This document shows positions 1 to 11,100 of a stretch of DNA of 64,000 nt, in pieces (positions within the stretch are counted from its first letter, which is position 1; each line of letters starts with the position of its first letter). The position numbers and the translations under genes are program-made. Source of the stretch: Microcoleus sp. EPA2 (GTDB lineage: Bacteria > Cyanobacteriota > Cyanobacteriia > Cyanobacteriales > Microcoleaceae). The notes below the pieces were generated by a model. That model was not told the origin of the DNA. It did not search any database and saw only the letters and a program-made list of their open reading frames with translations. The stretch is from NCBI GenBank assembly GCA_020882975.1, contig JAHRFD010000009.1, forward strand, positions 43,164 to 107,163. Reading direction: 5' to 3'.

Positions 1-1
1 A

Positions 2-382
2 AGACGAGATGGACAAGTTTTCAAATCCGGTTCCTTTTCGGTAAACGATCGCGAATGGGTCGATCAAGTCTGTCAACTACTGGTGGAACTGACAGGCGCT
101 TCTTTGTCGGAACGACCGAAAATGCCGGAAAACCTGGCAGGTAGAGCTTTAACCCTGGCAGACAAGGCGCAAAATATCAAAGAAATCATCGAAGAAAATG
201 CTTCCCTTCCCCCAGCAGATGAGGAGGAACCCTTACCGTCTCCAGAGGCGGTGCTGAATGTGTTGCACCACACTTTAAAAATTCAGCGTGCAAAAAGCTA
301 CAAGCCTGATGCTCCCGAATGGCAGCAAATCTTGAGCCTGCTCGATGTAGTCCAGTCAATTTACAAGGAAATCCAACATTAG
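2..382 (+). CDS. Partial hypothetical protein, 3' end only (start lies left of the window)
   Basis: The reading frame is open from the first bases of the window to a TAG at 380-382, so the 5' end lies outside. A GTG at 83 could start a 99-aa protein. However, the preceding 27 codons are stop-free and look coding (QVFKSGSFSVNDREWVDQV), so I take this as the C-terminus of a longer gene. The visible 126 residues are soluble and mostly helical, with an acidic proline-rich stretch (PPADEEEPLPSPE) and a helical C-terminus ending SIYKEIQH. I do not recognise the family. About 200 bp separate it from the pyrophosphatase gene, so co-transcription is not evident. Confidence 0.7.
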   Translation, partial: RRDGQVFKSGSFSVNDREWVDQVCQLLVELTGASLSERPKMPENLAGRALTLADKAQNIKEIIEENASLPPADEEEPLPSPEAVLNVLHHTLKIQRAKSYKPDAPEWQQILSLLDVVQSIYKEIQH

Positions 383-588
383 ATTGATTCTTCGATCGGG
401 GTGTGGCTGATTTTGTGTCGATCGCGTTATGTCGTGGGTCAGCGCCAAAAAATCAATCCGAGGCGATCGCACTCCTGGGCTTTGTATCAATCTTATGCAG
501 CCGTTAGGCCCGATCGCTCCTAAAATGCTATGAAAGGGGTTTGACAAATAGCAAAACCCGGATCATCTGTTAACTTGGAGATATTGTT

Positions 589-1101
589 GTGGACTTATCG
601 CTAATTCCGGCACAGCCGAAACCAGGACTGCTCAATGTTCTGATCGAAATTACCGCCGGTAGCAAAAACAAGTACGAATTTGATAAAGACTTACAAGCCT
701 TTGCTCTAGATCGGGTGCTCTCTTCCTCAGTCCAATATCCATGCGACTATGGCTTCATACCTAATACCTTAGCTGACGATGGCGACCCCCTCGACGGCAT
801 GGTGATGATGGATGAGCCCACATTTCCGGGGTGCGTGATTGCAGCCCGTCCCATCGGAATGCTAGAAATGATCGATGGAGGCGATCGGGACGAAAAACTA
901 TTGTGCGTTCCCGACAAAGACCCACGCTACGCTCACTATAAGTCCCTCAAAGACGTAGCACCCCATCGCTTGGATGAAATAGCCGAATTTTTTAGAACCT
1001 ACAAAAATTTGGAGAAAAAAGTGACAGAAATTCTAGGGTGGCAAGATGTGGATCTAGTAATGCCATTAGTGGAAAAGTGCATCGCAGCCGATCGCAAATA
1101 A
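589..1101 (+). CDS. ppa: Inorganic pyrophosphatase (family I, soluble)
   Basis: This cytoplasmic enzyme hydrolyses pyrophosphate to two phosphates and so drives biosynthetic reactions forward. The 170-aa length is normal for bacterial family I enzymes. The signature DGDPLD (residues 64-69) carries the metal-binding aspartates, preceded by the conserved [11 protein letters not shown] segment. The later KDPRYAHY and the FF(R)TYKNLEKK helix are also typical. The start is GTG at 589: a GGAG at 577-580 sits 8 nt upstream and the N-terminus matches the family. It appears monocistronic, with a 200-bp upstream gap. No unusual residues were noticed. Confidence 0.96.
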   Translation: MDLSLIPAQPKPGLLNVLIEITAGSKNKYEFDKDLQAFALDRVLSSSVQYPCDYGFIPNTLADDGDPLDGMVMMDEPTFPGCVIAARPIGMLEMIDGGDRDEKLLCVPDKDPRYAHYKSLKDVAPHRLDEIAEFFRTYKNLEKKVTEILGWQDVDLVMPLVEKCIAADRK

Positions 1102-1388
1102 ACCATTAGCCCGCATTCTTGGACTACAACCAGAATCACATACTCCCACACCAAATATGATTTATGGTGTGGGCAGACTAGATTCCAATTTAAAGATATA
1201 TTTGATTTCATTTGAGGTACTCCGACTGTTTCCCTATCAAATGTTTTGAATGTTTCTCTGTCAAACATGATGATCACGATCGGGTTCCCGGTCCCACCTC
1301 ACTGCCTGAAGGCTGAATGTTTTTTTAAATTCTCGAAGTAAAAAATAAAATCTCAACTCCCAAGTTCCTGCGCGTAAAGCTAAAAAAA

Positions 1389-2297
1389 ATGCCTGATTCC
1401 CAAAAGTCCGCAGCCATTCCACAGCCTTCTGATGGCAAAGCCACTAGCTCAAGCAGCCCTTTGACCGAGTTTGTCGTTCAGTTTTGGGGAGTCCGGGGCA
1501 GCATCGCAACTCCCGGTAGCAAAACCATTCGCTATGGAGGTAACACCTCTTGCGTAGAAATGCGATTGGGCAAACAACGCCTGATCTTTGACGGTGGCAC
1601 AGGTTTGCGAGTCCTTGGTCTCAACTTACTGCGCCAGATGCCAGTGGAAGCCCATATGTTTTTCAGCCACACGCACTGGGACCACATTCAAGGATTCCCT
1701 TTTTTTACCCCCGCCTTCATTCCAGGCAACTGCTTTCACATTTACGGTGCGATCGCCCCCAACGGCACTACAATTAAACAGCGTCTGGCCGACCAAATGC
1801 ACCACCCCAACTTCCCAGTCCCCATCCAGGTGATGCAATCAGACCTCAAATTTAATGACTTGACTCCGGGGGATATCATCGAACTCGACGATGTAAAAAT
1901 CGAAACAGCCCTGCTGAATCATCCCAATACTGCGATCGGATATCGTGTGACCTGGGAGGGACATAGTGCCGTCTACTGCACCGATACAGAACACTTTGCC
2001 GATCGGTTAGACGAAAACATAGTACACCTAGCTCGCGACGCAGATGTGTTAATTTACGATGCGAATTACACCAACGAAGAATATCATGACTTCAAGTCGC
2101 CCAAAGTCGGCTGGGGACACTCGACTTGGCAAGCAGGAGTAGAAGTAGCCAAAGCAGCGGGAGTCAAAAAAGTGGTAATGTTTCACCACGATCCAGGTCA
2201 TGACGACAACTTTCTCGATCGAGTAGAAGCAGAAGTCCAAGCAGTTTTCGCCGATAGTTGCTTAGCACGAGAAGGCATGAGCATACCAGTGATTTAA
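1389..2297 (+). CDS. MBL-fold metallo-hydrolase (possible phosphodiesterase)
   Basis: A 302-aa metallo-beta-lactamase fold protein. The metal-binding motif HTHWDH is at residues 94-99, and further histidines follow in LLNHPNTAIGYR, YCTDTEH and MFHHDPGHDD. The opening FWGVRGSIATPG and RYGGNTSCVE are characteristic of the cyanobacterial and response-regulator-linked MBL group that resembles RNase Z or cyclic phosphodiesterases. The first 25 residues are a low-complexity, Ser-rich extension with no signal peptide, so a cytoplasmic location is likely. The substrate cannot be read from sequence. The cytochrome c gene follows 72 bp downstream on the same strand and may be co-transcribed. No strong ribosome-binding site precedes the ATG. 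Confidence 0.85.
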   Translation: MPDSQKSAAIPQPSDGKATSSSSPLTEFVVQFWGVRGSIATPGSKTIRYGGNTSCVEMRLGKQRLIFDGGTGLRVLGLNLLRQMPVEAHMFFSHTHWDHIQGFPFFTPAFIPGNCFHIYGAIAPNGTTIKQRLADQMHHPNFPVPIQVMQSDLKFNDLTPGDIIELDDVKIETALLNHPNTAIGYRVTWEGHSAVYCTDTEHFADRLDENIVHLARDADVLIYDANYTNEEYHDFKSPKVGWGHSTWQAGVEVAKAAGVKKVVMFHHDPGHDDNFLDRVEAEVQAVFADSCLAREGMSIPVI

Positions 2298-2369
2298 CAA
2301 AAAATCAACGCAGGCTCCAAAAAACCCGATCGTTGTGGCAAAAATTAGAAGACCAAAGGCACAAGCAAA

Positions 2370-2936
2370 ATGAAGCACCAAACACCCCGCCGACTTCCTA
2401 GGCGAACCTTGGGGGGACTTTACTCAACTTTGGTAGTGTTGATCGTGTTCTGCTGTACCTGCGGGGGATGGGTAGCCGCCCAGACAGCCGATGCTCGCAC
2501 CCCCGCACCACTAGCTCAAGTATCTGGAATCGAAAATATCGGCACTGTCGATCGCATTCCCGATCGCTACGAACTCGGACAACAACTATACCTCGAAAAC
2601 TGCGCCACTTGCCACATTGGTTTGCCGCCGCAAGTCTTACCTACAGAAACCTGGCGCAGATTGCTGCAAGATCCCCAACACTACGGACAAACCCTCAAGC
2701 TCCTAGTAGATCCACCGCGCCTGCTAGTGTGGAACTATCTGCAAACTTTTTCTCGTCCCCAACAAAAAGAAGAAGAACTGGCTTATCGAGTTGCAAGTTC
2801 TCGATATTTCAAAGCTCTACATCCCAAAGTTAAAATGTCACAACCAGCAAATATCAGCAGTTGCGTGACTTGTCATCCTGGTGTATCTCAATACAATTTC
2901 CGCAAGCTTACCGCCGAGTGGGAAAACTCTGATTAG
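2370..2936 (+). CDS. Exported diheme cytochrome c-like protein
   Basis: The 188-aa protein has a twin-arginine/lysine-rich N-terminus followed by a hydrophobic segment (residues 16-37, ending AAQ), consistent with a signal peptide or anchor. There are two CxxCH heme c sites: CATCH at 78-82 and CVTCH at 165-169. Both hemes should therefore be attached on the periplasmic or lumenal side. The region between holds a conserved-looking LPTETWRRLL and a Pro-rich loop. A function in electron transfer is likely; the partner is unknown. It follows the MBL gene closely. This resembles small diheme cytochromes annotated as hypothetical in cyanobacteria (recollection, not searched). Confidence 0.85.
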   Translation: MKHQTPRRLPRRTLGGLYSTLVVLIVFCCTCGGWVAAQTADARTPAPLAQVSGIENIGTVDRIPDRYELGQQLYLENCATCHIGLPPQVLPTETWRRLLQDPQHYGQTLKLLVDPPRLLVWNYLQTFSRPQQKEEELAYRVASSRYFKALHPKVKMSQPANISSCVTCHPGVSQYNFRKLTAEWENSD

Positions 2937-3007
2937 GGAACCTAGGAGTTATCTGCGTTCATCACCCCTCATCTTCTACCCATCCGCTGTTAAATCACAC
3001 ACCAAAA

Positions 3008-3568
3008 CTAAACAGGCAAAAACAGTTGTGAAAAATTAATTTCAATCTCAGGAAAAGCTAGCATTCTAATCACAGCATTATCTGCAACAACTATCTCAGA
3101 TTGATAGCCTGCGGGGGCAGGATTTCGATAAATATATGCTTGACGGCTAACTATATCTAAAATCCAATATTCAGCGATATTAGCCCTAGCATAAATCAGG
3201 GCTTTTTCCCGGTGGTCAATTTGCAATGTCGAGTAAGAAACCTCAATTAATAGCAAAATTTCCCTAGGATTTGGGTGATGGTCGCCATAACCGCCCGGAT
3301 CGATACAAACAACTGCTATATCTGGTTCCGGTTCCGAAGTTGCTAAAGTAATTGGCAACTGCACGCGAATTTCTGCTAAATCTCTTAGTAGGTGTTGTAG
3401 ATATCGATCGCTGCGCTGGGTTGTAGCAGCATGGATTGGTGTTTGAGGACTCATTTCAACAATCATCCCATCAAGCAGTTCAATGTTATCATCCTCATTG
3501 AGAATACCAGCTTCAATCATCCGGTGATATTCTTCAACTGTCCAGATTTTTGCTTTGGTTGCTGTCAT
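3008..3568 (-). CDS. Uma2 family (DUF820) putative endonuclease
   Basis: A 186-aa protein of the PD-(D/E)xK-like Uma2 family that is greatly expanded in cyanobacteria. It starts MTATKAKIWTVEEYHRMIEAGIL and continues with the family segment IELLDGMIVEMSP. The catalytic-type residues are in EPDIAVV (Asp) and LLLIEVSYST (Glu), followed by KALIYARANIAEYWILD. The length is normal. The biological role of the family is not established; nuclease activity is inferred from the fold. It is convergent with the cytochrome c gene. The next gene (3712, opposite strand) is another Uma2 member, so this is a divergent pair of paralogues sharing a 143-bp promoter region. Confidence 0.9.
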   Translation of the reverse strand: MTATKAKIWTVEEYHRMIEAGILNEDDNIELLDGMIVEMSPQTPIHAATTQRSDRYLQHLLRDLAEIRVQLPITLATSEPEPDIAVVCIDPGGYGDHHPNPREILLLIEVSYSTLQIDHREKALIYARANIAEYWILDIVSRQAYIYRNPAPAGYQSEIVVADNAVIRMLAFPEIEINFSQLFLPV

Positions 3569-3711
3569 AATCTTTTATAGTAGGGTAAAACATTAAGACT
3601 CGATTTCATTTTTCAATTTTACCACGACCTTAAGATTTAAACGACTACAAAATATCAGTCTCAATGCGTAATTAGTTATAATAATATTTAGAAGTTTCTG
3701 GTGCCCTTCCC

Positions 3712-4380
3712 ATGACTCCTCAACTACAAACTCAGCCACTGCCAACTAAACAACCAGAAAAAGTCCTGTATCCAGACAGCGATGGACAGCCTATGTCAGA
3801 TAACACCCTCCAATTTGCTTGGATTGTCAAACTCAAAGAAGGGTGCGAAGCCTTATTTAAAGATAATCCCACTGTATTTGTAGCTGGGGATTTACTCTGG
3901 TATCCCGTGGAAGGCGACAATAAGACGAGGCGCGCCCCTGATGCTATGGTGGTATTTGGCAGACCCAAGGGATATCGAGGGTCTTACCAGCAATGGCTGG
4001 AAGATAATATTGCTCCACAAGTCGTTTTTGAGATTTTGTCCCCCGGAAATACTTTATCGGAAATGGCACTGAAGTTGCAGTTTTATAGCCGCTTTGGTGT
4101 AGAAGAATATTACCTTTACGATCCAGAACGTAACGATTTAACTGGATGGCAAAGAGACGAAACAGGACTAATTGTCATTGAATCCTTGGATGGGTGGGTA
4201 AGTCCACGTCTAGGAGTCAGATTTGTGTTTTCCGAACCAGAATTAGAGGTGATTCGTCCCGATGGAAAGCGCTTTTTGTCTTATGTAGAGTTAATGGAAC
4301 AGCGGGATGAACTGGAACAACAGCGCGATCGCATGGCGGCAAAACTGAAAGAATTGGGTATCGATCCAACTCAGCTTTAA
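3712..4380 (+). CDS. Uma2 family (DUF820) putative endonuclease with C-terminal coiled coil
   Basis: A 222-aa Uma2 member of a different subgroup from the neighbour. The family core includes RRAPDAMVVFG and QVVFEILSPGNT (candidate catalytic Asp and Glu), then YSRFGVEEYYLYDPE. The last 40 residues (VELMEQRDELEQQRDRMAAKLKELG) form a short coiled coil, as commonly seen in this subgroup. The start is ATG at 3712 without a clear Shine-Dalgarno. The stop codon lies at the beginning of a dispersed palindromic repeat (next entry), so the repeat may have inserted exactly at the gene end or supplied the stop. Confidence 0.9.
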   Translation: MTPQLQTQPLPTKQPEKVLYPDSDGQPMSDNTLQFAWIVKLKEGCEALFKDNPTVFVAGDLLWYPVEGDNKTRRAPDAMVVFGRPKGYRGSYQQWLEDNIAPQVVFEILSPGNTLSEMALKLQFYSRFGVEEYYLYDPERNDLTGWQRDETGLIVIESLDGWVSPRLGVRFVFSEPELEVIRPDGKRFLSYVELMEQRDELEQQRDRMAAKLKELGIDPTQL

Positions 4381-4499
4381 GACATGATAGAGGACACGGC
4401 ATTGCCGTGTCCCTACCCAAAATAATCCTGTAGGGAAACGGCATTGCCGTCTCCTTTAAGACATGATAGAGGACACGGCATTGCCGTTTCCCTACCCAA
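4381..4499. repeat. Three palindromic repeat units with core ACGGCATTGCCGT
   Basis: The unit GACATGATAGAGGACACGGC is found at 4381 and again at 4460. Each is followed by a perfect ACGGCATTGCCGT palindrome and TCCCTACCC. A third, inverted unit lies between them. The repeated block begins with CTTTAA, which in the first copy contains the stop codon of the upstream Uma2 gene. The array fills the space between two convergent genes and could act as a bidirectional terminator. It looks like a dispersed cyanobacterial hairpin repeat. Confidence 0.8.
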
Positions 4500-4502
4500 T
4501 CA

Positions 4503-7500
4503 TCAACCGGTATTCCGCATCCCCGCAGCAATACCATTAATCGTCAACAGAGCTCCCCGCAACAATTCACCTTTGCTGTAACGCGAGTGAATTACCCCCG
4601 GCACAGCACCACTACCATGTTGCCGCAAGCGTTTCAGCAGTGAAACTTGCAATAAACCCAAAGGTACAATTGTGGCATTTCGCAACTGCACGGAACGCTG
4701 CAATGCTGGATCTTCGTCCAACAAACGTTGGTGTCCGGTAATAGTTAAAACCAAATCCCGAATCAGGTGATATTCGCAAGAAATTTGTTCAAACAAAGTC
4801 TGAAAACGTGCTCTATCGTCGGGAAGAGATAACTCTCGGACGTAGTGTTCGGCAATCTGCAAATCTACTTTGGATAAAGTCATTTCCACCTTAGAAATCA
4901 CCATTCTAAAAAATGGCCATTTCAAGTAAAAATACTGCAAAAGTTTCAAATGTTCTTCCGGTTCCTCTAGCAAAAATTCTTGTAGAGCCGTACCCACACC
5001 GTACCAGGAAGGGAGCAAAAAGCGGCTTTGAGTCCAGCTAAATACCCACGGAATTGCCCGCAAACCGCTGATATCTTTCTTGCCGCCACGACGGGCTGGA
5101 CGAGAACTAATTTGTAACTGACTGATTTCTTGAATCGGGGTAACATGGTGGAAGAAATCAACTAAATCTGGCTGTTCGTAGATTAAGTTACGGTAGTGCG
5201 ATCGCGATTTGGCAGACAACTCCTCCATAATCTGATTCCAAGGGTCGATGCCATCGAAACCTGTGTGCAGCAAACTAGCTTGAATCACTGCTGCCGCCAC
5301 AGTTTCCAAATTGTAAAGTGCTAACTCTGGCAAAGAATACTTAGAAGCTAAAACCTCCCCTTGTTCGGTAATCTTAATTCGCCCGCTAATACTCTTTCCG
5401 GGTTGAGCCAAAATTGCCTTATAAGCAGGTCCGCCACCACGGCCTACAGAACCGCCCCGCCCGTGAAAAATTCGCAATTCCACACCGTAGTTTTCAGCAA
5501 CTATTTGTAAAGCTTTTTGAGCTTTCTGAATTTCCCAATTGCTGCTGAGGAAACCCGAATCTTTATTGCTATCTGAATAGCCCAGCATCACCTCTTGCAA
5601 GGAAACAGCATGGGAACAATCGGACAGTTGCTGAGCCTTGGCAGCAGCGTAACCTCCAGCTAGTAAAGCGCGATAAAGTGGTAGTGCAAATACCTGCTGC
5701 ATCACGATCGGTGCTTTTTTCAAATCTTCCACTGTTTCAAACAGAGGTACTACTTGAACGCTGCTAATTCCTGTTGCTGGATCGTAGATTCCGGCTTCTT
5801 TTGCTAATAGTAAGACTGCTAGCAGATCGCTGACATCGTGACTCATGCTGATCACGTAAGTTTCGCAAATTTCCGGCCCAAACTCCTGGTGCATTTGCCG
5901 CAAAACTCGGAAGGTATTAATTGTCTCGCAAGTTTTGGGAGAAAATGGTAATTCTGCAGGAATTAAAGGGCGACGAGTTTGCAGTTCAGTTGCGAGCCAA
6001 ATAGTTCGCTCCGATTCCGTCATTTGATTGTAGGGCTTTGGCAAAATTTGCAGGTATTCAGCAATTTCGTTCAAAGCGTCGGAGTGTACTGTGGACTCTT
6101 GGCGGATATCTAGATAAGCCAAATTAAATCCGTAAATTTCTACTTGACAAAGCAGATTTTCCAAGTCTCGGCAACTCAAACCTGTTTCGACCAAATTGTG
6201 CTGGATTAGCTGCAACTCCGCCAAAAATTCAGATCCCGATCGATAAAGACGGGTCATAGCAGCATTTCCTGACAAAGCTTCCCGTTCCCGCTGCAACTCG
6301 TCTCCTTTGTAGAGTCGCCAATTACGATCGCGCGTATTTTCCAGTCGTTGAAGCACGTAAGCCAGCTTCAGTCGATAGGGTTCTTGGCGGTAACGAATCG
6401 CCCACTGTTCGTAAACTTCCGGGAATTCCGATTTGTCGCGATCGAGAGATTCGAGTAATTCCGGCAATACGTCGCTCCAGTGTAGCGACAAACTCAACAG
6501 CTCGTTGAGGCGCTTGACGGCATTGATGTACTTACACAGCACCAAATGGCGCTGATAGCAAGCGGTTTGCCAAGTAACTTTTGGAGTCACAGAAGGATTC
6601 CCATCTCTGTCGGAACCCACCCAAGAACCAAACTTGCAAAAGTTGTAACTCGGTGGTTTCAGGTAAGGGAAAGAAGCGTGTAGAGCTTGTTTGAGCCGGT
6701 GATAGAGTTCGGGAATCGCATCAAACAGCACTTCATCGAAGTAGTGCAAAGTGTATTCCACCTCGTCAAGCACAGTCGGCTTAAACTGGTGCAGCTCGTC
6801 AGTGCGCCACCACAGGCGAATTTCTTCCATCAATTGCTCTTGCAGAGCGCAAGCTTCCCAAGAAGACACAGCGTAGGGACTTTCAGAGTCTGTCCCCACC
6901 AGCGGAAATTTCTCATCAACTTGGTCTAACTGTTGCAGAATCTTCGCCATCCGTCGCTGCTTGGTGCGGATCGTGTTGCGGACAATTTCCGTCGGGTGGG
7001 CTGTAAATACCAAGCGGATGTCTAACTGATCGATCAAGCGCTGAATTTGCTGGCTAGGCACGTTCAAGCGCAGCAGCATCGGGAACAGTTGGTGAAAAGT
7101 GCCTGCGTCTTTGGTCACCATCTCGGTTTCCATAGGGCCGGGAGTTTTTGGAGACGGGCCTTCTCGGTGTCGCGGGCGATCGGGCGCATCCATAGCGTTT
7201 CCCGGCAACTTAGAAAACATCCGTTCCCCAGCACCGTTGCTACCGAAGTAAGCTAGCTGTTGGTCTCGCTGTTCGTAGTGCTGTTCGACAATATTGATTA
7301 ACTGAAAATAAAGTGCAAAAGCCCTAGCCGCGCGAATAGCGGCGTTGAGGTCTAGCTTTTCAATGAGCTGCAAAACGTTGGATTCGCTAAAGTGAGTGGC
7401 TTGTCCCTCAGCGGAATTCACCGATCGCATTTGGCCTAACAAGTCTACCAATTCCTGACCGCACTCTTGTCGCAGCACCGATTTCCACAGGTCCTCTACT

Positions 7501-7607
7501 ATTTTGAGGCGATTACGTAGAAACAGGTCTGATTTTGAGTGGGGAAGAGAAGGGGAAATAGATGTGGAATTAATAGCCTGTTCTGAAGACTGGAGGAGTG
7601 AACTCAT
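4503..7607 (-). CDS. ppc: Phosphoenolpyruvate carboxylase
   Basis: This enzyme carboxylates phosphoenolpyruvate with bicarbonate to oxaloacetate, the anaplerotic reaction feeding amino-acid synthesis in cyanobacteria. The 1034-aa length fits cyanobacterial PEPC. Visible signatures are [15 protein letters not shown] with the catalytic His, the [14 protein letters not shown] loop, [16 protein letters not shown], and the family-invariant C-terminal end RNTG. An insertion near residues 125-165 ([14 protein letters not shown]) is the variable region. The ATG at 7607 has GAGGAA about 9 nt upstream. It is transcribed alone and converges on the Uma2 gene. Confidence 0.98.
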   Translation of the reverse strand: MSSLLQSSEQAINSTSISPSLPHSKSDLFLRNRLKIVEDLWKSVLRQECGQELVDLLGQMRSVNSAEGQATHFSESNVLQLIEKLDLNAAIRAARAFALYFQLINIVEQHYEQRDQQLAYFGSNGAGERMFSKLPGNAMDAPDRPRHREGPSPKTPGPMETEMVTKDAGTFHQLFPMLLRLNVPSQQIQRLIDQLDIRLVFTAHPTEIVRNTIRTKQRRMAKILQQLDQVDEKFPLVGTDSESPYAVSSWEACALQEQLMEEIRLWWRTDELHQFKPTVLDEVEYTLHYFDEVLFDAIPELYHRLKQALHASFPYLKPPSYNFCKFGSWVGSDRDGNPSVTPKVTWQTACYQRHLVLCKYINAVKRLNELLSLSLHWSDVLPELLESLDRDKSEFPEVYEQWAIRYRQEPYRLKLAYVLQRLENTRDRNWRLYKGDELQREREALSGNAAMTRLYRSGSEFLAELQLIQHNLVETGLSCRDLENLLCQVEIYGFNLAYLDIRQESTVHSDALNEIAEYLQILPKPYNQMTESERTIWLATELQTRRPLIPAELPFSPKTCETINTFRVLRQMHQEFGPEICETYVISMSHDVSDLLAVLLLAKEAGIYDPATGISSVQVVPLFETVEDLKKAPIVMQQVFALPLYRALLAGGYAAAKAQQLSDCSHAVSLQEVMLGYSDSNKDSGFLSSNWEIQKAQKALQIVAENYGVELRIFHGRGGSVGRGGGPAYKAILAQPGKSISGRIKITEQGEVLASKYSLPELALYNLETVAAAVIQASLLHTGFDGIDPWNQIMEELSAKSRSHYRNLIYEQPDLVDFFHHVTPIQEISQLQISSRPARRGGKKDISGLRAIPWVFSWTQSRFLLPSWYGVGTALQEFLLEEPEEHLKLLQYFYLKWPFFRMVISKVEMTLSKVDLQIAEHYVRELSLPDDRARFQTLFEQISCEYHLIRDLVLTITGHQRLLDEDPALQRSVQLRNATIVPLGLLQVSLLKRLRQHGSGAVPGVIHSRYSKGELLRGALLTINGIAAGMRNTG

Positions 7608-7737
7608 CGGGGCTGTTCCTCAATAGCTGCGGGTGTCTAAAAAATTGTATGGTTTAGTCTTACCGAAAACACTTTTTTTTGCGGTCAAATACGAGACAAC
7701 TTGATTTTACTTAGGGAGCATGGGCCCTCTGAGCTTT

Positions 7738-7962
7738 CTACTCCTTGGCGTAGGGAAAGTTAAGCTGGGGGAGGCGAGAGCCCCGAAACACTTCTTCGCT
7801 TTCAACGCCGAGGGAGCTAACAAACTCTGCTGTAGCCTTAGCAACGAGCAAACCACCAAGCAGTGGCAATGTCACCAAGCTCAAGACAACATCAGACGGA
7901 ATTAGACAATTTTGACCTTGAAGTGTTTGTGTTTTTGATAAATCTCGGTTTTCCGACGGCAT
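7738..7962 (-). CDS. Small conserved-looking protein with one hydrophobic segment
   Basis: A 74-aa protein starting MPSENRDLSKTQ, with a central hydrophobic stretch (DVVLSLVTLPLLGGLLVAKA) and a C-terminus reading EEVFRGSRLPQLNFP. A strong AGGAGG lies 6 nt before the ATG, which supports translation. I recall similar small proteins ending VFRG(D/E)RLPxLxFP in filamentous cyanobacteria, but no function is known. It sits alone between ppc and the DUF1574 gene. The overlapping 61-aa frame on the other strand has no ribosome site and is less likely. Confidence 0.7.
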   Translation of the reverse strand: MPSENRDLSKTQTLQGQNCLIPSDVVLSLVTLPLLGGLLVAKATAEFVSSLGVESEEVFRGSRLPQLNFPYAKE

Positions 7963-8114
7963 AAGTCCCTCCTGAGTTTTCTGTTACCCCAGTTTACAAC
8001 TTAACAAAATACTGTAAATATAGTAGCTGGCTGTCTTCTTCCTGGAGACAATTATTCAGTTATTGAATTATTTAATCTAAAATCTACAATCAGAAATCTC
8101 AAATTAGTAGTCCC

Positions 8115-11100
8115 ATGTTGAATGCGAACGGGAGTATATTGGCAGATAATCGATCGGCCGCGTCGCAGTGGGCGCAAGCAGCTTTGGGGCTTCCCGAAGT
8201 TCAGTTACAAGTGCGGTTGCGAGGCAATCATTTGCACATTTTGTGCGAAGCAGCGCTCTGTCCGTCCCAGGAATTGGTGACGGCAAGATTCACATCGGCG
8301 ATCGCCCAAACGGATTTCACTCGACTCCTAGGGCCCGATCGACCCAAAATTTACCAATTATTTCTGTGCGGGCGCAAACTCGGTTCCCGCCAAAATGATT
8401 GGACAGTCAGGCTCGATTGCAGCAGCCCCCAAAAACCGGAAAATGACTCCACCGTTGCGGAACAACCAGCACCGACAATTCCCCCCGACGAACCCCCCAC
8501 AGAGGCTCCAAAAGGAGGATTTTTCGGGAAATTCCGCAATCAAAACCGCAAACTCAAACAAATCTCCAATCCTGTCGCACCCCCCACCAGCGCCCCACAG
8601 TTGCGGGAAGAACTCGAATTTGATGCGGAAACTCCAGCCCAAGCCTCCGGGATAGAATACCGAGAACTGTTTGAAACGGCTCCTGTGACGATCGACACTT
8701 CAGCCAGTTCTAGTTTCAGTCCCCCCGTGGCAGTACATGGACATGAAACAACCCAGCAGCAAGAGAACCGTGGCGCAGTAGCCCTGATTCAATCCCCCCA
8801 ACCAGCGATCGGCGACACCGCCAAGACATCAACGCTGACACTGCCGGTGGAAAGTTTGGCGAAGCGGGGCTATCCAGAGGCGATCGCCAGTTATTTGAGC
8901 GAAATCCTAGGACCAATGGGAGTTTCAGTGAAAGTTAGCATCCGCGAAAAAGAACTCCCAGACAGCCCCGAAACCGATGATTCCCAAACACGGGAACATC
9001 TCAAAACCATTGACAGGCGACTGCTGGTGCTGTGCGAATCAGGATATAGCCCCGATCCATCCTTGCTAGCAGCACCCATAGCCGGCAGGCTGCGGAAGCT
9101 CAAACTAGAAAATTTTCGAGATGCGGTAATTGTCAGCCAAGTCAGCGGCGAAGCCAAGCCAGACTGGATGCTGCGGGTAGACTTAACACCACCGGACAAA
9201 ATTCTCAAAGCCTGGGCTCGCTGGGGAGATGTCCAGTCGATCGCCAAACTGTTAAACCTACACTTGGCACCATCGCAAGTGGAAGTGCGAGCAACCCTCA
9301 AAGAATCAACCCTACACCTGTTTTGTAGCAAGGCAGCCAGCAAAGGGCAAAAGCAGAAAGCACCAGCCTACCCAGACAAACAGCAAACAGCCGACGCGAT
9401 CGCCCCCATGCTTGCCTCCTTCGCGCCCCAGGGCATTCATGGAGCCACTCTCTACGGCGTTAAAGCAGTCAGCGATAGCAAAGCCCAGCCAGATTCCCCA
9501 GGGTGGATAGACTGGGTGGACTTGCCGGCGGCCCATCATCCAGACTTGGCTCCCAGCCCCAGAACTTTAGCAGCCGAGGGCGATCGCTCGGCCCTGACTT
9601 TTTTATTAAACAGGTTGCTCAACCCCAATCTCAAACGCAAGTTAGAAACAGGCGGTATCCGGGCTGTCGTACTCCAAAAAGACGACGTACTCCACATCAT
9701 GACCGAAGCTCTAACTTGCCCTTCTCAGTCCCAGGTGGGCCCACCAGTCGTGAAGTTCTTGCGGGAGTTAAAAATTCCCGGAGTAGCAGGAGTGCGAGTC
9801 TACGGGCGTCGCGCGGGCCAAAAAATACCTCTATGGCGTTACGGACTCAATCTCACAACGGCGACTAGCCAGGAATCAGCGCCCGTAGCCTCCGTAGACT
9901 CCCAACTGGCGGTGTTTGAAAAAGAGCCGGTGCCGGAGTTCGCCACATCAGCCACCGATGGGACTTTTTCCAGTTTGGGGGAAAATTTAGTGTTTCCTGG
10001 GGATGCCAAACCCTCTGGCTGGCATCGGGGCTTCCAAATCCGACTCCCAGGCTACAACCTAGGGGAGCGATTAGTTCCAGCTTTGGTACAGCCCCTTGTG
10101 GCTTCCGGTTTATTTGTTCCCAATGATGGTTTGTCAACTTCTGTGGCGGGTTCTACGAGTGTCAGATCCGATCGCGCCGTGGGTATTGCTTTGGTTTGGG
10201 CGATCGCTGGCTGTCTGTTGACTTTCAATAGCGATTGGTTACTTGGTCAATTTGTGAAATATACGACGGTCAGTGCAGCTCCTAGGGCTACTTTGGCGTG
10301 CAGCGACGACAATTGTCAAAATTCAAGTGCCAAGCCTGAGAGCGACGTTAAAGCCCCTGTGGTGAGTCCAGAATCACCAGTGGCTCCCCAGTCTCAGGAG
10401 GTGAATTTGCCTCAAATACCCTTGCAACCCTCTCCCTTGGCGAATGGAGAAGAGGCTTTCAATGGTTCTGGGTTTACCAAGCCAGGAAAGATCACGGTTC
10501 CTGTAGCTGAGGCTCCTGCTGCAACGGTTTATCCGACTTTGAGGAGCGAGCAGCTTGACGCTCAAATAGCTCGATATCAAGAGTACATCCGTCAGCAGAA
10601 AAGACCGCCGGATATCTTAATTGTGGGCAGTTCCAGAGCGCTGCGGGGCATCGATCCGGGAGTGCTGGAAACTGCTTTGGCCGCTGGGGGCTATCCGGGG
10701 CTCAAAGCTTACAATTTTGGGGTGAATGGGGCGACTCTTCAGGTTGTAGATTCGATCGTCCGCCGGATTTTGCCACCACAACAATTGCCGAAATTGCTGG
10801 TTTTAGCCGATGGGGCTAGGGCTTTAAATAGTGGTAGGCCAGATTTGACTTTTAGTGCGATCGCTTCTTCTGAGGGCTACAGACAATTAGCCCGTGGTAG
10901 TTTTCTGATCCGCACTAATCAATTAGAAACGGAAGTATCCAAGGAAGTGACGCAGAATCCCCTGGCGGTTGTCGCTGCATTGGCTCACAATTTCGAGCAG
11001 AGTCAAGCTAATGTTCAGCAATTGGTTAATCAAAAGTTGGTGGAGACTTCTGCAACTTACAAAAAGCGCGATCGACTCAAGGACTTTTTGCGATCGCTAG

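Noticed and set aside
999..1277. Minus-strand 92-aa frame overlapping the end of ppa
   Set aside because: It overlaps a certain gene, has no ribosome site and no recognisable protein features.
7720..7905. Plus-strand 61-aa frame opposite the small protein at 7738-7962
   Set aside because: It has no Shine-Dalgarno, whereas the minus-strand frame has a strong AGGAGG at correct spacing and a plausible membrane segment.
8358..8642. Minus-strand and alternative-frame ORFs inside the DUF1574 gene
   Set aside because: The 1174-aa frame is continuous with recognisable domains; the others are GC-rich shadows.
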